From NCBI GenBank assembly GCA_947460825.1, contig CANHHA010000010.1, positions 18,020 to 82,019 on the forward strand: a stretch of DNA of 64,000 bases, given 5' to 3'. A program made the translations under genes and the position numbers. Shown piece after piece: positions 1 to 7,941 of the stretch (position 1 is the first letter of the stretch; every line of letters starts with the position of its first letter). The notes beneath the pieces were generated by a model, which searched no databases, was not told where the DNA came from, and saw only the letters and a list, made by a program, of their open reading frames with translations. The DNA is from Flavobacteriales bacterium. Its GTDB lineage: Bacteria; Bacteroidota; Bacteroidia; Flavobacteriales_D; Crocinitomicaceae.

Positions 1-675
1 CTCATCGGCTAGGCCAAAAATCTCAAGGATGTCTCGATCTGTTTCATACCCCATTGCACGGAACAAGGTAGTTAACGGTAATTTTTTCTTCCGGTCTATA
101 TAGGCATACATGATACTATTGATATCTGTAGCGAATTCCATCCAAGAACCTTTGAATGGGATAATTCGTGCGGAATACAATTTAGTGCCATTTGCGTGGC
201 GGGACTGCCCGAAGAACACCCCTGGAGAGCGGTGCAACTGCGAAACGATTACACGTTCTGCGCCATTTACGACAAAAGAACCTTTGGGAGTCATATACGG
301 AATTGTACCTAGATACACATCTTGTACGATGGTTTCGAAATCCTCATGTTCAGGATCAGTACAATATAATTTCAATTTTGCTTTAAGAGGCACGCTGTAG
401 GTTAACCCACGTTCGATACACTCTTCGATCGAATACCTTGGGGGATCGATGAAATAATCCAAAAACTCGAGTACGAATTGATTTCGGGTATCGGTAATTG
501 GAAAATTTTCTGAGAAAACTTTGAAAAGCCCTTCGCTTTCTCTGTTTTCAGGTGTTGTTTCAAGCTGAAAGAATTCTTGAAACGATTTCAATTGAACCTC
601 CAAAAAGTCGGGATACTCAAAGGTATTTTTACTGGAGGCAAAATTAATTCGGGTTGAATTATTTTTTGTTGCCAA
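1..675 (-). CDS. rpoB: DNA-directed RNA polymerase subunit beta (N-terminal 225 codons, cut by window edge)
   Basis: Catalytic beta subunit of RNA polymerase. The visible part is the N-terminus, with [19 protein letters not shown] near residue 20, then the protrusion-domain sequence ending in [20 protein letters not shown] and [11 protein letters not shown]. The reading frame stays open to base 1, so the gene continues outside the window. The start chosen is TTG ([14 protein letters not shown]): no ATG occurs between it and the upstream in-frame TAA, only ATA and other weak codons. It lies 95 nt after rplL, separated by a hairpin, in the usual rplKAJL-rpoBC order. Family identity is certain; the exact start is less so. 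Confidence 0.96.
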   Translation of the reverse strand, partial: MATKNNSTRINFASSKNTFEYPDFLEVQLKSFQEFFQLETTPENRESEGLFKVFSENFPITDTRNQFVLEFLDYFIDPPRYSIEECIERGLTYSVPLKAKLKLYCTDPEHEDFETIVQDVYLGTIPYMTPKGSFVVNGAERVIVSQLHRSPGVFFGQSRHANGTKLYSARIIPFKGSWMEFATDINSIMYAYIDRKKKLPLTTLFRAMGYETDRDILEIFGLADE

Positions 676-718
676 GGCTATTAATTTATAAAATTTAGAA
701 AATGCACTTTACAAAAAC

Positions 719-753
719 AGGACAAGGCACCCGAAAAATCGGTTGCCTTTCCT
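719..753 (-). terminator. Hairpin between rplL and rpoB (candidate attenuator)
   Basis: On the minus strand AGGA..GGCAACCGA, a T-rich loop, then TCGGGTGCC..TCCT can pair. The inner stem is GGCA/TGCC and CCGA/TCGG around one A-G mismatch, and the hairpin is followed by GTTTTTG. It sits between rplL and rpoB, where E. coli has a partial terminator that lowers rpoBC expression relative to ribosomal proteins. The hairpin is seen in the sequence; the attenuator role is inferred from that parallel. Confidence 0.55.
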
Positions 754-770
754 GTGAATTCCGTCTGAAA

Positions 771-1151
771 TTACTTAATCTCAACTTCGGCTCCAGCCTC
801 TACAAGAGAATTTTTCAGGCCTTCCGCTTCGTCTTTAGAAACTGCTTCTTTCAGGGTAGCCGGAGCACTATCAACTAGATCTTTAGACTCTTTCAATCCG
901 TTTCCTGTAAGTTCTTTTACAAGTTTAACTACAGCAAGTTTGTTTGGTCCGCTCGCTTTAAGGATTACATTGAATTCTGTTTGTTCCTCTACAGCAGCAG
1001 CTTCGGCACCGCCTCCACCACCTGCCATCATTACTGGGGCAGCAGCAGCTGGTTCGATTCCGTATTCTTCTTTAAGGATTGCCGCTAACTCGTTTACTTC
1101 TTTTACAGTAAGGTTAACTAGGGTTTCTGCGATTTGCTTTAATTCAGCCAT
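771..1151 (-). CDS. rplL: 50S ribosomal protein L7/L12
   Basis: Stalk protein of the large ribosomal subunit that recruits translation factors. The 126-residue length is typical. An N-terminal dimerisation segment ([21 protein letters not shown]), an Ala/Gly-rich hinge near residues 38-53 and the globular C-terminal domain with [24 protein letters not shown] are all visible. It follows rplJ by 29 nt, as expected because L10 anchors L7/L12 dimers. The ATG start is unambiguous. Confidence 0.98.
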   Translation of the reverse strand: MAELKQIAETLVNLTVKEVNELAAILKEEYGIEPAAAAPVMMAGGGGGAEAAAVEEQTEFNVILKASGPNKLAVVKLVKELTGNGLKESKDLVDSAPATLKEAVSKDEAEGLKNSLVEAGAEVEIK

Positions 1152-1180
1152 TTTATTTGTTTTTAAATAAGGTTAATAAA

Positions 1181-1699
1181 CTATCTTTCTTCGAGGGTCT
1201 TTAAAATACCCGCGATTTTACCGCCTGCTCCTATAAGGCCAGACAACACATTCTTAGCAGGGCTCTGAAGTAATCCAACAATTTCTCCAATCAATTCTTC
1301 TTTAGACTTCAAGGTTTCAAGAGCAACCAATTGATTATCCCCAATAAAGATTGCCTCTTCAATGTAGGCACCTTTCAGGATAGGCTTTTGATTTTTCTTG
1401 CGAAATTCTTGAATTAATCGCGCTGGAGCATTAGCTTCTTGGCTAATCATTATGGAAGTTGAACCTTTCAACAGGCTCGTAAGTTCGCCATAATTTTTAC
1501 CCTCCACTCGATCCATTGCTTTCTTCAACAACGTGTTTTTAACAACCTTCAACGAGATATTTGATTGAAAACATCTTCTTCTTAGGCTGTTAATAGTCTC
1601 AACGGTTAAGTCAGCGGTGTCTGTTAAATAAAGGATATTTGCAGCGGACAATTCAGCGGCCAAATCGTCAATGTACTGTGCTTTTTCTTCTCTGTTCAT
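1181..1699 (-). CDS. rplJ: 50S ribosomal protein L10
   Basis: Base of the ribosomal stalk; it binds 23S rRNA and carries L7/L12 dimers on its C-terminal helix. The 172-residue protein starts MNREEKAQYIDDLAAELSAA and has the typical LRRRCFQSNISLKVVKNTLL segment. It starts 10 nt after the rplA stop, so there is no room for a separate promoter or for an E. coli-style L10 leader in that gap. Any L10 autoregulation would have to act within upstream coding sequence or another leader. Confidence 0.98.
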   Translation of the reverse strand: MNREEKAQYIDDLAAELSAANILYLTDTADLTVETINSLRRRCFQSNISLKVVKNTLLKKAMDRVEGKNYGELTSLLKGSTSIMISQEANAPARLIQEFRKKNQKPILKGAYIEEAIFIGDNQLVALETLKSKEELIGEIVGLLQSPAKNVLSGLIGAGGKIAGILKTLEER

Positions 1700-1709
1700 G
1701 TTAAAAATA

Positions 1710-2405
1710 TTAAGCAGTTACTGATTTGGGTTCGATTTGAATTCCGGCACTCATGGTAGAGCTGATTGCAATGCTTTTAATGTAAGTGCCTTTCGCAGCG
1801 GACGGTTTTAACTTGATAAGCGCTTGGATCAATTCGTTCGCGTTCTCTTTCAACATCGAACCATTAAAACTTACCTTACCAACCGCAGAATGTATAATCC
1901 CGTATTTATCAACTTTAAAGTCGATTTTACCGGCTTTTACTTCTGCCACCGCCTTAGCAACGTCTAGCGTTACAGTCCCTGTTTTTGGATTCGGCATTAA
2001 CCCTCGTGGACCTAAAATACGTCCTAGAGCTCCAACCTTTCCCATCACAGATGGCATTGTGATAATTACATCAACATCGGTCCAACCGCCCTTGATTTTG
2101 GCGATGTAGTCGTCTAAGCCTACATAATCCGCACCTGCAGCTAACGCTTCCGCCTCTTTCTCTGGTGTACACAACACGAGAACGCGCATGTCTTTACCAG
2201 TTCCGTGGGGAAGTGCTACAGTTCCACGAACCATTTGGTTCGCCTTTCTTGGATCAACGCCTAAACGCACTGCGATGTCAACGGATGCATCAAATTTTGT
2301 TGTAGAGATTGCTTTAACTAATTCGCAAGCTTCTCCTAGTGGATAGGCTTTGTCTAAATCAACTTTAGACAAAACTTCCTTTCTTTTTTTCGAAATTCTT
2401 TTCAT
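1710..2405 (-). CDS. rplA: 50S ribosomal protein L1
   Basis: Large-subunit protein of the L1 stalk, involved in E-site tRNA release and in many bacteria a translational repressor of its own operon. The 231 residues match the family, with [21 protein letters not shown] at the N-terminus and the signature region [20 protein letters not shown] (about residues 121-140). It lies 11 nt downstream of rplK. I could not identify an L1 operator in the leader with confidence. Confidence 0.98.
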   Translation of the reverse strand: MKRISKKRKEVLSKVDLDKAYPLGEACELVKAISTTKFDASVDIAVRLGVDPRKANQMVRGTVALPHGTGKDMRVLVLCTPEKEAEALAAGADYVGLDDYIAKIKGGWTDVDVIITMPSVMGKVGALGRILGPRGLMPNPKTGTVTLDVAKAVAEVKAGKIDFKVDKYGIIHSAVGKVSFNGSMLKENANELIQALIKLKPSAAKGTYIKSIAISSTMSAGIQIEPKSVTA

Positions 2406-2416
2406 GTCTTCTTGAT

Positions 2417-2863
2417 TTATTTAGTTTTTGGAGCAGATCCTCCTTTTACAACAACACCCATACTTCGCGCTGTACCAGCCACCATTGACATTCCAGCATC
2501 TACCGTAAAGCAATTTAAATCAGGAAGTTTATCCTCTGCTATGGTACGAATTTGATCCCATGAGATGGTTCCCACTTTGGACTTATTCGGCTCAGCAGAG
2601 CCTTTCTTAATTTTCGTCTGCTCGACGATTTGAACTGCCGCAGGGGCTGTTTTTAACACAAAGTCGAATGACTTATCTGCATATACAGTGATTACTACTG
2701 GAACCACTTTTCCGGCTTTATCTTGAGTTCGCGCATTAAACTGCTTACAAAACTCCATGATATTAACGCCTTTTGCACCGAGTGCTGGACCGATTGGGGG
2801 CGAGGGATTCGCCGCACCTCCTTTGACCTGTAATTTGATCAAAGCTGCTACTTCTTTAGCCAT
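2417..2863 (-). CDS. rplK: 50S ribosomal protein L11
   Basis: L11 binds the GTPase-associated region of 23S rRNA and takes part in factor binding and the stringent response. The N-terminal domain carries [20 protein letters not shown], followed by [14 protein letters not shown]; the C-terminal RNA-binding domain ends [11 protein letters not shown]. The 148-residue length is normal. An 81-nt gap separates it from nusG, the largest gap within the nusG-rplKAJL stretch. That gap could hold a promoter or an L1-binding leader, but I see no clear element. Confidence 0.98.
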   Translation of the reverse strand: MAKEVAALIKLQVKGGAANPSPPIGPALGAKGVNIMEFCKQFNARTQDKAGKVVPVVITVYADKSFDFVLKTAPAAVQIVEQTKIKKGSAEPNKSKVGTISWDQIRTIAEDKLPDLNCFTVDAGMSMVAGTARSMGVVVKGGSAPKTK

Positions 2864-2944
2864 TTATTCACAATTTATGTAGTCAAACATAAGTACTCAC
2901 GGGAAGCTTTGTTCGTTTTCCTTACTCCTACGGTTAATACAATC

Positions 2945-3496
2945 TTAAACCTCTTTTTCAACTTGCATATAGCTCAGCTCTAGCAAGTTCTTTCTACCAA
3001 ATATTTTAACCATTACTTTTAACTTCTTCTTCTCTTCATTGATTTCATCAACCACACCACTGAAATTATTGAATGGACCATCTATTACCTTAACGTTTTC
3101 TCCAGTTACGAACGGAATTCTTACTTCCTCTTGGTTCTCGGCTAATTCATCTACTTTACCAAGGATTCGGTTCACTTCTGATAGGCGCATTGGAACAGGT
3201 TCCCCGCCTTTAACAGCACCTAAGAAACCAATCACATTAGGAATTCCTTTAATGATGTGCGGAACTTCACCAACCAAGGAAGCCTCGATTAGCACGTATC
3301 CAGGTAAGTAAGCTTTTTCTTTGTTTACTTTTTTTCCGTTACGGATTTGAAATACCTTTTCCGTTGGGATCAATACTTGGGCTACGAAATCATTCAATTT
3401 ATGACGTGAAATCTCCAACTCAAGAAGTTCCTTTACCTTCTTCTCTTTTCCGCTTACTGCGCGAACCACGTACCATCTTTTGGAAATGTCTGACAT
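2945..3496 (-). CDS. nusG: Transcription termination/antitermination factor NusG
   Basis: NusG binds elongating RNA polymerase and, in many bacteria, links it to ribosomes and Rho. The N-terminal NGN domain (RWYVVRAVSGKEKKVKELLE, about residues 7-26) contains KAYLPGYVLIEA near 61-72. The C-terminal KOW domain is at about 127-180 (FVTGENVKVIDGPFNNFSG). Length 183 residues is typical. It follows secE by 16 nt, the usual secE-nusG pair. Confidence 0.98.
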   Translation of the reverse strand: MSDISKRWYVVRAVSGKEKKVKELLELEISRHKLNDFVAQVLIPTEKVFQIRNGKKVNKEKAYLPGYVLIEASLVGEVPHIIKGIPNVIGFLGAVKGGEPVPMRLSEVNRILGKVDELAENQEEVRIPFVTGENVKVIDGPFNNFSGVVDEINEEKKKLKVMVKIFGRKNLLELSYMQVEKEV

Positions 3497-3512
3497 TTAT
3501 ACCGTCGATTAA

Positions 3513-3728
3513 TTAATAGATAAAACCTAGTAAACCGCGCCATGCATCTCCGGGCTTCCCCGCGATACCGAAAGCGAAATCCATTCCGAAAATTACCACT
3601 GAAAAAAGAATCACCGAAATAAGTACAATGATTGTATTGTTTTGAAGTTCCTTCCACGTGGGCCAAGTTACGTTATGGACCATCTCGGTATAGGTTTCAT
3701 TAAAATAGGTTCTAACTTTTTGAAACAC
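3513..3728 (-). CDS. secE: Preprotein translocase subunit SecE
   Basis: Small membrane subunit that clamps SecY in the general secretion channel. The family signature NVTWPTWKELQNNT is followed by one hydrophobic helix (IIVLISVILFSVVIFGMDF). I place the start at a GTG giving MFQKVRTYFNE (71 residues), about 20 residues before the signature, as in other Bacteroidota SecE proteins. A longer reading starts at another GTG 21 nt upstream (base 3749), but that codon consists of the last three bases of the tRNA-Trp gene and would be lost on tRNA processing. There is no ATG in the region. Confidence 0.9.
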   Translation of the reverse strand: MFQKVRTYFNETYTEMVHNVTWPTWKELQNNTIIVLISVILFSVVIFGMDFAFGIAGKPGDAWRGLLGFIY

Positions 3729-3746
3729 AGTGTTTAAATTTATTTG

Positions 3747-3819
3747 CACGGGCGGTAGGATTCGAACCCACGACCAATGGTTTTGGAGACCACTACTCTA
3801 CCAGCTGAGCTACACCCGT
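3747..3819 (-). tRNA. tRNA-Trp (anticodon CCA)
   Basis: Full cloverleaf: acceptor ACGGGTG pairs with CGCCCGT, discriminator base G, anticodon loop CTCCAAA giving CCA, T-loop TTCGAAT. The 3' CCA is not encoded. It sits between tuf and secE, a gene order common in bacteria. Its last three bases (GTG) could be misread as the secE start codon. Confidence 0.97.
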
Positions 3820-3855
3820 TTAAAAAGGGGAGTAGAATCCACTCCCCTTTTAAAC
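3818..3855 (-). terminator. Long hairpin between tuf and tRNA-Trp
   Basis: On the minus strand GTTTAAAAGGGGAGT, a 7-nt loop, then ACTCCCC followed by TTTTT and AAAC form a near-perfect inverted repeat. A GC-rich stem followed by five T fits an intrinsic terminator after tuf. The outer part of the stem includes the first two bases of tRNA-Trp, so it may instead be a processing hairpin or act as a partial terminator in the tuf-tRNA-secE operon. Confidence 0.65.
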
Positions 3856-3874
3856 ATATTAATAACTCAAATTA

Positions 3875-5062
3875 TTATCCAATGATCTCAGTTACCTGAC
3901 CCGCACCTACGGTACGACCTCCTTCACGAATCGCAAATCGAAGACCTTTATCCATAGCTACTGGTACTATTAACTTCACATTAATTGATACGTTGTCTCC
4001 TGGCATTACCATTTCACGACCGTCTGTAAGGCTAATTTCACCGGTTACATCCGTTGTACGGAAATAGAACTGAGGACGATATTTGTTATGGAACGGCGTG
4101 TGACGACCACCTTCTTCTTTTTTCAATACATAGATTTCAGCTTTGAAATCTTGGTGCGGTTTAGTTGAACCTGGCTTACAGATTACCATTCCACGCTTGA
4201 TTTGAGATTTCTCAATACCGCGTAATAATAAACCTACGTTGTCCCCTGCTTCACCACGGTCAAGTATTTTACGGAACATCTCAACACCTGTTACGGTAGA
4301 AGTAAGTTTCGTATCACCCATTCCAAGAATATCTACAGACTCTCCAGAGTTAATTACACCTGTTTCTATACGACCTGTTGCTACGGTTCCACGACCTGTG
4401 ATTGTAAACACGTCTTCAATTGGCATCAAAAATGCTTTATCTACCTCACGTGGAGGCAATTGAATGTAAGAATCAACAGCATCCATTAATGCTTCTACAG
4501 TAGCAACCCACTTCGCTTCTCCGTTCAATGCACCTAGTGCAGAACCTTGAATTACTGGAGCGTTGTCACCATCATACTTGTAGAAAGAAAGTAGCTCACG
4601 GATTTCCATTTCAACCAATTCAAGAAGCTCTTCATCATCCACCATATCCACTTTGTTCATGAATACAACCATTGCAGGAACACCTACCTGACGACCAAGA
4701 AGGATGTGCTCACGTGTTTGAGGCATCGGACCATCTGTTGCAGCAACCACAAGGATTGCGCCGTCCATCTGAGCAGCACCTGTTACCATGTTCTTCACGT
4801 AATCGGCGTGACCTGGACAGTCAACGTGCGCGTAATGTCGGGCAATAGTTTCATACTCAATGTGAGAGGTATTAATGGTAATCCCTCTTTCTTTCTCTTC
4901 TGGAGCGTTATCAATTGAAGAGAAGTCTCGCATTTTCGCAAGACCTTTTGACGCCAATACGCTGGAAATTGCAGCAGTAAGCGTAGTTTTACCGTGGTCA
5001 ACGTGTCCAATAGTTCCAATGTTCACGTGCGGTTTCGAACGATCGAAATTTTCCTTAGCCAT
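3875..5062 (-). CDS. tuf: Translation elongation factor Tu
   Basis: GTPase that delivers aminoacyl-tRNA to the ribosome. G1 loop GHVDHGKT (about residues 18-25), G3 DCPGHADY, G4 NKVD and G5 GSALGALNG are present, followed by beta-barrel domains 2 and 3. The 395-residue length is typical. It is flanked by tRNA genes on both sides (Thr upstream, Trp downstream), so its mRNA is probably released partly by tRNA processing. Confidence 0.98.
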   Translation of the reverse strand: MAKENFDRSKPHVNIGTIGHVDHGKTTLTAAISSVLASKGLAKMRDFSSIDNAPEEKERGITINTSHIEYETIARHYAHVDCPGHADYVKNMVTGAAQMDGAILVVAATDGPMPQTREHILLGRQVGVPAMVVFMNKVDMVDDEELLELVEMEIRELLSFYKYDGDNAPVIQGSALGALNGEAKWVATVEALMDAVDSYIQLPPREVDKAFLMPIEDVFTITGRGTVATGRIETGVINSGESVDILGMGDTKLTSTVTGVEMFRKILDRGEAGDNVGLLLRGIEKSQIKRGMVICKPGSTKPHQDFKAEIYVLKKEEGGRHTPFHNKYRPQFYFRTTDVTGEISLTDGREMVMPGDNVSINVKLIVPVAMDKGLRFAIREGGRTVGAGQVTEIIG

Positions 5063-5132
5063 TTTACTTTATTTATTACTAGTTAATACTCTGTTTTTAA
5101 CATGATTCCTAGGAATCAATTCTTTTTCATTG

Positions 5133-5204
5133 AGCCAATGACGAGATTTGAACTCGTGACCTCTTCCTTACCAAGGAAGCGCTCTACCCCTGAGCTACAC
5201 CGGC
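5133..5204 (-). tRNA. tRNA-Thr (anticodon GGT)
   Basis: Acceptor GCCGGTG pairs with CATTGGC, allowing G-T pairs. Anticodon stem CTTCC/GGAAG holds the loop TTGGTAA, giving GGT; T-loop TTCAAAT. CCA is not encoded. It is the last tRNA before tuf in a four-tRNA cluster. Confidence 0.97.
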
Positions 5205-5213
5205 ACGCAGTTG

Positions 5214-5286
5214 AGCGGGAGACGAGGGTCGAACTCGCGACATTCAGCTTGGAAGGCTGACGCTCTACCAACTGAGCTACTCCCGC
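5214..5286 (-). tRNA. tRNA-Gly (anticodon TCC)
   Basis: Acceptor GCGGGAG pairs with CTCCCGC; anticodon stem TCAGC/GCTGA with loop CTTCCAA gives TCC; T-loop TTCGACC. It lies 9 nt from tRNA-Thr(GGT), implying co-transcription and processing from one precursor. Confidence 0.97.
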
Positions 5287-5306
5287 TTATTATTTGCAGT
5301 ATCTTG

Positions 5307-5389
5307 TGGGGAGAGCAGGATTCGAACCTGCGAAGGTATGAACCAACAGATTTACAGTCTGTCCTCGTTGGCCGCTTGAGTATCTCCCC
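5307..5389 (-). tRNA. tRNA-Tyr (anticodon GTA)
   Basis: Acceptor GGGGAGA pairs with TCTCCCC, discriminator A, anticodon loop CTGTAAA giving GTA, and a long variable arm typical of class II tRNA-Tyr. At 83 nt it is longer than its neighbours for that reason. CCA is not encoded. Confidence 0.97.
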
Positions 5390-5399
5390 AACAATTTCG

Positions 5400-5473
5400 A
5401 GCCGATGGAGGGATTCGAACCCCCGACCAGCTGATTACAAATCAGCTGCTCTGGCCAACTGAGCTACATCGGC
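5400..5473 (-). tRNA. tRNA-Thr (anticodon TGT)
   Basis: Acceptor GCCGATG pairs with CATCGGC; anticodon stem GCTGA/TCAGC with loop TTTGTAA gives TGT; T-loop TTCGAAT. It is the first gene of the tRNA-tuf operon and is preceded by a promoter-like box. Confidence 0.97.
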
Positions 5474-5523
5474 AATTATTGGTATTCATGAAAAAAAGAA
5501 CATTCCCGACAAATTTCGGATTG

Positions 5524-5531
5524 CAAATGTA
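5524..5531 (-). promoter_or_regulatory. Bacteroidota -7 promoter box upstream of the tRNA-tuf operon
   Basis: TACATTTG on the minus strand matches the TAnnTTTG consensus used by the Bacteroidota primary sigma factor. It lies 50 nt before tRNA-Thr(TGT). The expected TTTG at -33 is not obvious. An A/T-rich tract lies upstream, as is common for strong stable-RNA promoters. The intergenic stretch 5474-5631 shows nothing else clear. Confidence 0.5.
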
Positions 5532-5631
5532 CAAAGCTTTTTTTTATTGAAAAAATTTTTGTTCGTTTTTTTGAGTTTAATTCTCATTCAACGGAGTTCG
5601 GGTTACGTTTCATACCTTTACCCTGAGAACT

Positions 5632-6750
5632 ATGAAAACAATTGTTGTATGTGTTACTTCTGATTTAGCCACCGACAATCGGGTTTTACGGCATTGCGAA
5701 CTCATGCACGAGATGGGTTTAAAGGTACTTGTTTTGGGCAGGAAACTACCTTCAAGCCCGGTGATGCCTATATTGCCCTATGACAGCTACAGGGTCAAGC
5801 TCCCTTTTTCACAAGGACCTTTATTTTACCTCAGCTTTCAAGTTTGGCTTTTTTTCTTCTTACTTTTTAAAAAAGCAGACATCATTTGGGCCAACGATCT
5901 AGATACGGTGCTTCCGTGTATTATGGTTTGTAAAATACGGCGCCTATTCTTCACCGTTGATGCCCACGAGCTCTTTACCGAAGTCCCGGAACTGCGGAAC
6001 GCTCCGATCAAGAGGTCTATTTGGGGAATTATTGAAAAACATCTTGCCGTAAAAGCAGATCTATTCATTACGGTAAACCACTCTTTGGCTGGCTACTTCA
6101 ACCATAAATACGGAATCAATCCAAGCGTCATTCGAAATGTACCCAAACGAATCAACCTTACTTCAGCGCATACAAAGATGTCTTTAGGCATCCCGGAGGG
6201 AGACCTCGTAGTTGTGATTCAAGGATCCGGCATAAATAAAGGAAGAGGGCTAGAGGAAACGATCAAAGCCATTAGTCTACTGAGCGGTGTAAGCTTATTG
6301 ATTATTGGCGGAGGCAATGCCATCGAAGACGCGAAACAACAATCAGTAGCGCTTGGAATCGAAGCAAAGGTTCATTTCATTAAACGTATTCCTTATCATG
6401 AAATGATGCGATATACTCAACTCGCATCGATTGGCCTTGCCTATGATGCAGACCCATGTTTGAATTTTCACTTGGCACTGCCCAATAAAATATTTGATTA
6501 TTTCCACGCTGGAATTGCGGTAATTAGCGGGCCTCAGCCAGAAATATCAGGCTTGGTATCCACCTATGAATGTGGGTATATAATGAAGCAAATTACGCCA
6601 GAATCAATTCAGTGGGCGATCGCTTTCTATCAAAAACATCCAGCATTACTTGCCACGCATCAACGGAATTCAAAAAAAGCATCTGAAATAGAACATTGGG
6701 ATCATGAGAAAGCGGCATTAGCATCTATACTCAGTCCGTTAATCGATTAA
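5632..6750 (+). CDS. GT4-type (GT-B fold) glycosyltransferase
   Basis: Likely transfers a sugar from a nucleotide-sugar donor to an envelope or secreted glycan. The 372 residues show the N-terminal acceptor half (TSDLATDNRVLRHCELMHEM), a hydrophobic patch near residues 60-85 that may touch the membrane, and a C-terminal donor half with VVIQGSGINKGRGLEETIKA and the FDYFHAGIAVISG segment typical of group 1 transferases. It stands alone on the plus strand; its end overlaps the convergent GT2 gene by 20 nt. Substrate unknown. Confidence 0.8.
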   Translation: MKTIVVCVTSDLATDNRVLRHCELMHEMGLKVLVLGRKLPSSPVMPILPYDSYRVKLPFSQGPLFYLSFQVWLFFFLLFKKADIIWANDLDTVLPCIMVCKIRRLFFTVDAHELFTEVPELRNAPIKRSIWGIIEKHLAVKADLFITVNHSLAGYFNHKYGINPSVIRNVPKRINLTSAHTKMSLGIPEGDLVVVIQGSGINKGRGLEETIKAISLLSGVSLLIIGGGNAIEDAKQQSVALGIEAKVHFIKRIPYHEMMRYTQLASIGLAYDADPCLNFHLALPNKIFDYFHAGIAVISGPQPEISGLVSTYECGYIMKQITPESIQWAIAFYQKHPALLATHQRNSKKASEIEHWDHEKAALASILSPLID

Positions 6751-7633
6751 TGCGATCGAGCATACACAGTTTATATACATCAAATAAGGGGATTATTCCA
6801 ATGGCTTTGCCTGCTTTTAAACGGTTTACTAACGTTGGCATGGCTAAATAAGATACCATTCTCAACAGCCACAATTGTTTGAATCGTTTTAAGGCACGGT
6901 GAACCCGAAGTACCCTAACCTGTGCGATAAATGCATCGGGATTTGAGGCGTACTGAATACAGCGCTTGAGATTTCGAATGGCCTCCTCTGTCTTCCTCAA
7001 GAACACTTCATTCGAATCCAACACTGCGTTTTTTACAGGGTTATTTATGTGATGAGTTTGAAACCCCAAAAGACCCAACTCGACACCAAATAAGGTGTCT
7101 TCATGTCCGTATCCCCTGAGCCCTTCATTAAACGATAACTTTTGGAATATTGATTTCCGAAGGAGCACATTGTTTGTTTTGAATCCCGAGCCACCTTTGG
7201 ACCGTTCCTCTACGCTTTTACTTTCCCTAGTGTTACTGACTTTCCACCGTAAAAACTGATTAGCTGGAGGTGGGTCCTCTTGATACACACTGCCCCCATA
7301 ACCAACGCTTATTGAATCGTTTTCAGCCAGTTCCAGCCACTTGGCAACAAAATCGGGCGCTACGAGTTCTGAATCACCATCCAAGAATAGGATAAGGTCT
7401 CCTTTCGCTTCGTGAACCAATCGATTTCGAGTTGCTGCACGACCTAGGTTGTGGTCATTTCTAAGTAACCTGAATCCTGAGAACAAGGGCATGGTGGTCA
7501 TGACTGGTGATGGTGAACAATCATCACAGACCAAAACCTCGACGGAATTCGGAAGTAATTCAAGCTGACCTTGCAAGGCAAGCACTAAGGCATCTACATT
7601 ACAGTGATAGGCTGGAATGCAAATGCTCAGCAT
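6731..7633 (-). CDS. GT2 family (GT-A fold) glycosyltransferase
   Basis: MLSICIPAYHCNVDALVLAL is the usual GT2 opening, VLVCDDCSP holds nucleotide-binding acidic residues, and LFLDGDSE carries the metal-binding DxD motif. The 300-residue protein has no obvious transmembrane helix. Its ATG overlaps the preceding stop codon (TAATG), so it is probably translationally coupled to the DUF3467 gene. It is the last gene of the H-NOX operon, which raises the possibility of NO-responsive glycan synthesis, but donor and acceptor cannot be told from sequence. Confidence 0.82.
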   Translation of the reverse strand: MLSICIPAYHCNVDALVLALQGQLELLPNSVEVLVCDDCSPSPVMTTMPLFSGFRLLRNDHNLGRAATRNRLVHEAKGDLILFLDGDSELVAPDFVAKWLELAENDSISVGYGGSVYQEDPPPANQFLRWKVSNTRESKSVEERSKGGSGFKTNNVLLRKSIFQKLSFNEGLRGYGHEDTLFGVELGLLGFQTHHINNPVKNAVLDSNEVFLRKTEEAIRNLKRCIQYASNPDAFIAQVRVLRVHRALKRFKQLWLLRMVSYLAMPTLVNRLKAGKAIGIIPLFDVYKLCMLDRINRLTD

Positions 7634-7938
7634 TATGCCATAGTATTCGGCGTACCAAAGTGCATCGGGGGCATTCCTGCATGAGGCTCCTCAATTACAC
7701 CAAAATTCTGCTCGTATTTTTCAATATTATCTGCCAATGCATGCAAAAATCGTTTTGCATTTTGGGGAGTCATTAGCACCCTGGATCGCACTTTTCCTTT
7801 GGGCATTCCCGGCATCATTTGAATAAAATCACAAACGACTTCTGCATTAGAATGCGTGATGACAGCAAGGTTGGAATAGATACCCAAAGCAATCTCTTCG
7901 GATAATTCAATATTCATTTGATTTTCTTGTTGATCCAT
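7633..7938 (-). CDS. DUF3467 family protein
   Basis: Small protein of 101 residues recognised as DUF3467 by ELSEEIALGIYSNLAVITHS, the MMPGMPKGKVRSRVLMTP core and FLHALADNIEKYE. No signal peptide or membrane helix, so cytoplasmic. The family has no established function. Spacing is 3 nt after the saccharopine-reductase-like gene and it shares a base with the following GT2 gene. Its presence inside this operon is notable because DUF3467 genes are usually seen in housekeeping contexts. Confidence 0.85.
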   Translation of the reverse strand: MDQQENQMNIELSEEIALGIYSNLAVITHSNAEVVCDFIQMMPGMPKGKVRSRVLMTPQNAKRFLHALADNIEKYEQNFGVIEEPHAGMPPMHFGTPNTMA

Positions 7939-7941
7939 GGC

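Noticed and set aside
2864..2944. L1-binding operator in the rplK leader
   Set aside because: The 81-nt gap shows no stem resembling the L1 site of 23S rRNA that I could defend by eye.
3454..3666. Minus-strand 70-codon frame overlapping secE and nusG
   Set aside because: Wrong frame of two certain genes; low-complexity basic translation.
5211..5462. Open frame of 83 codons on the plus strand across the tRNA cluster
   Set aside because: It runs antisense through tRNA-Gly, tRNA-Tyr and tRNA-Thr; the translated repeats (RWRDSNPRPADYKSA) are the well-known spurious product of tRNA sequence.
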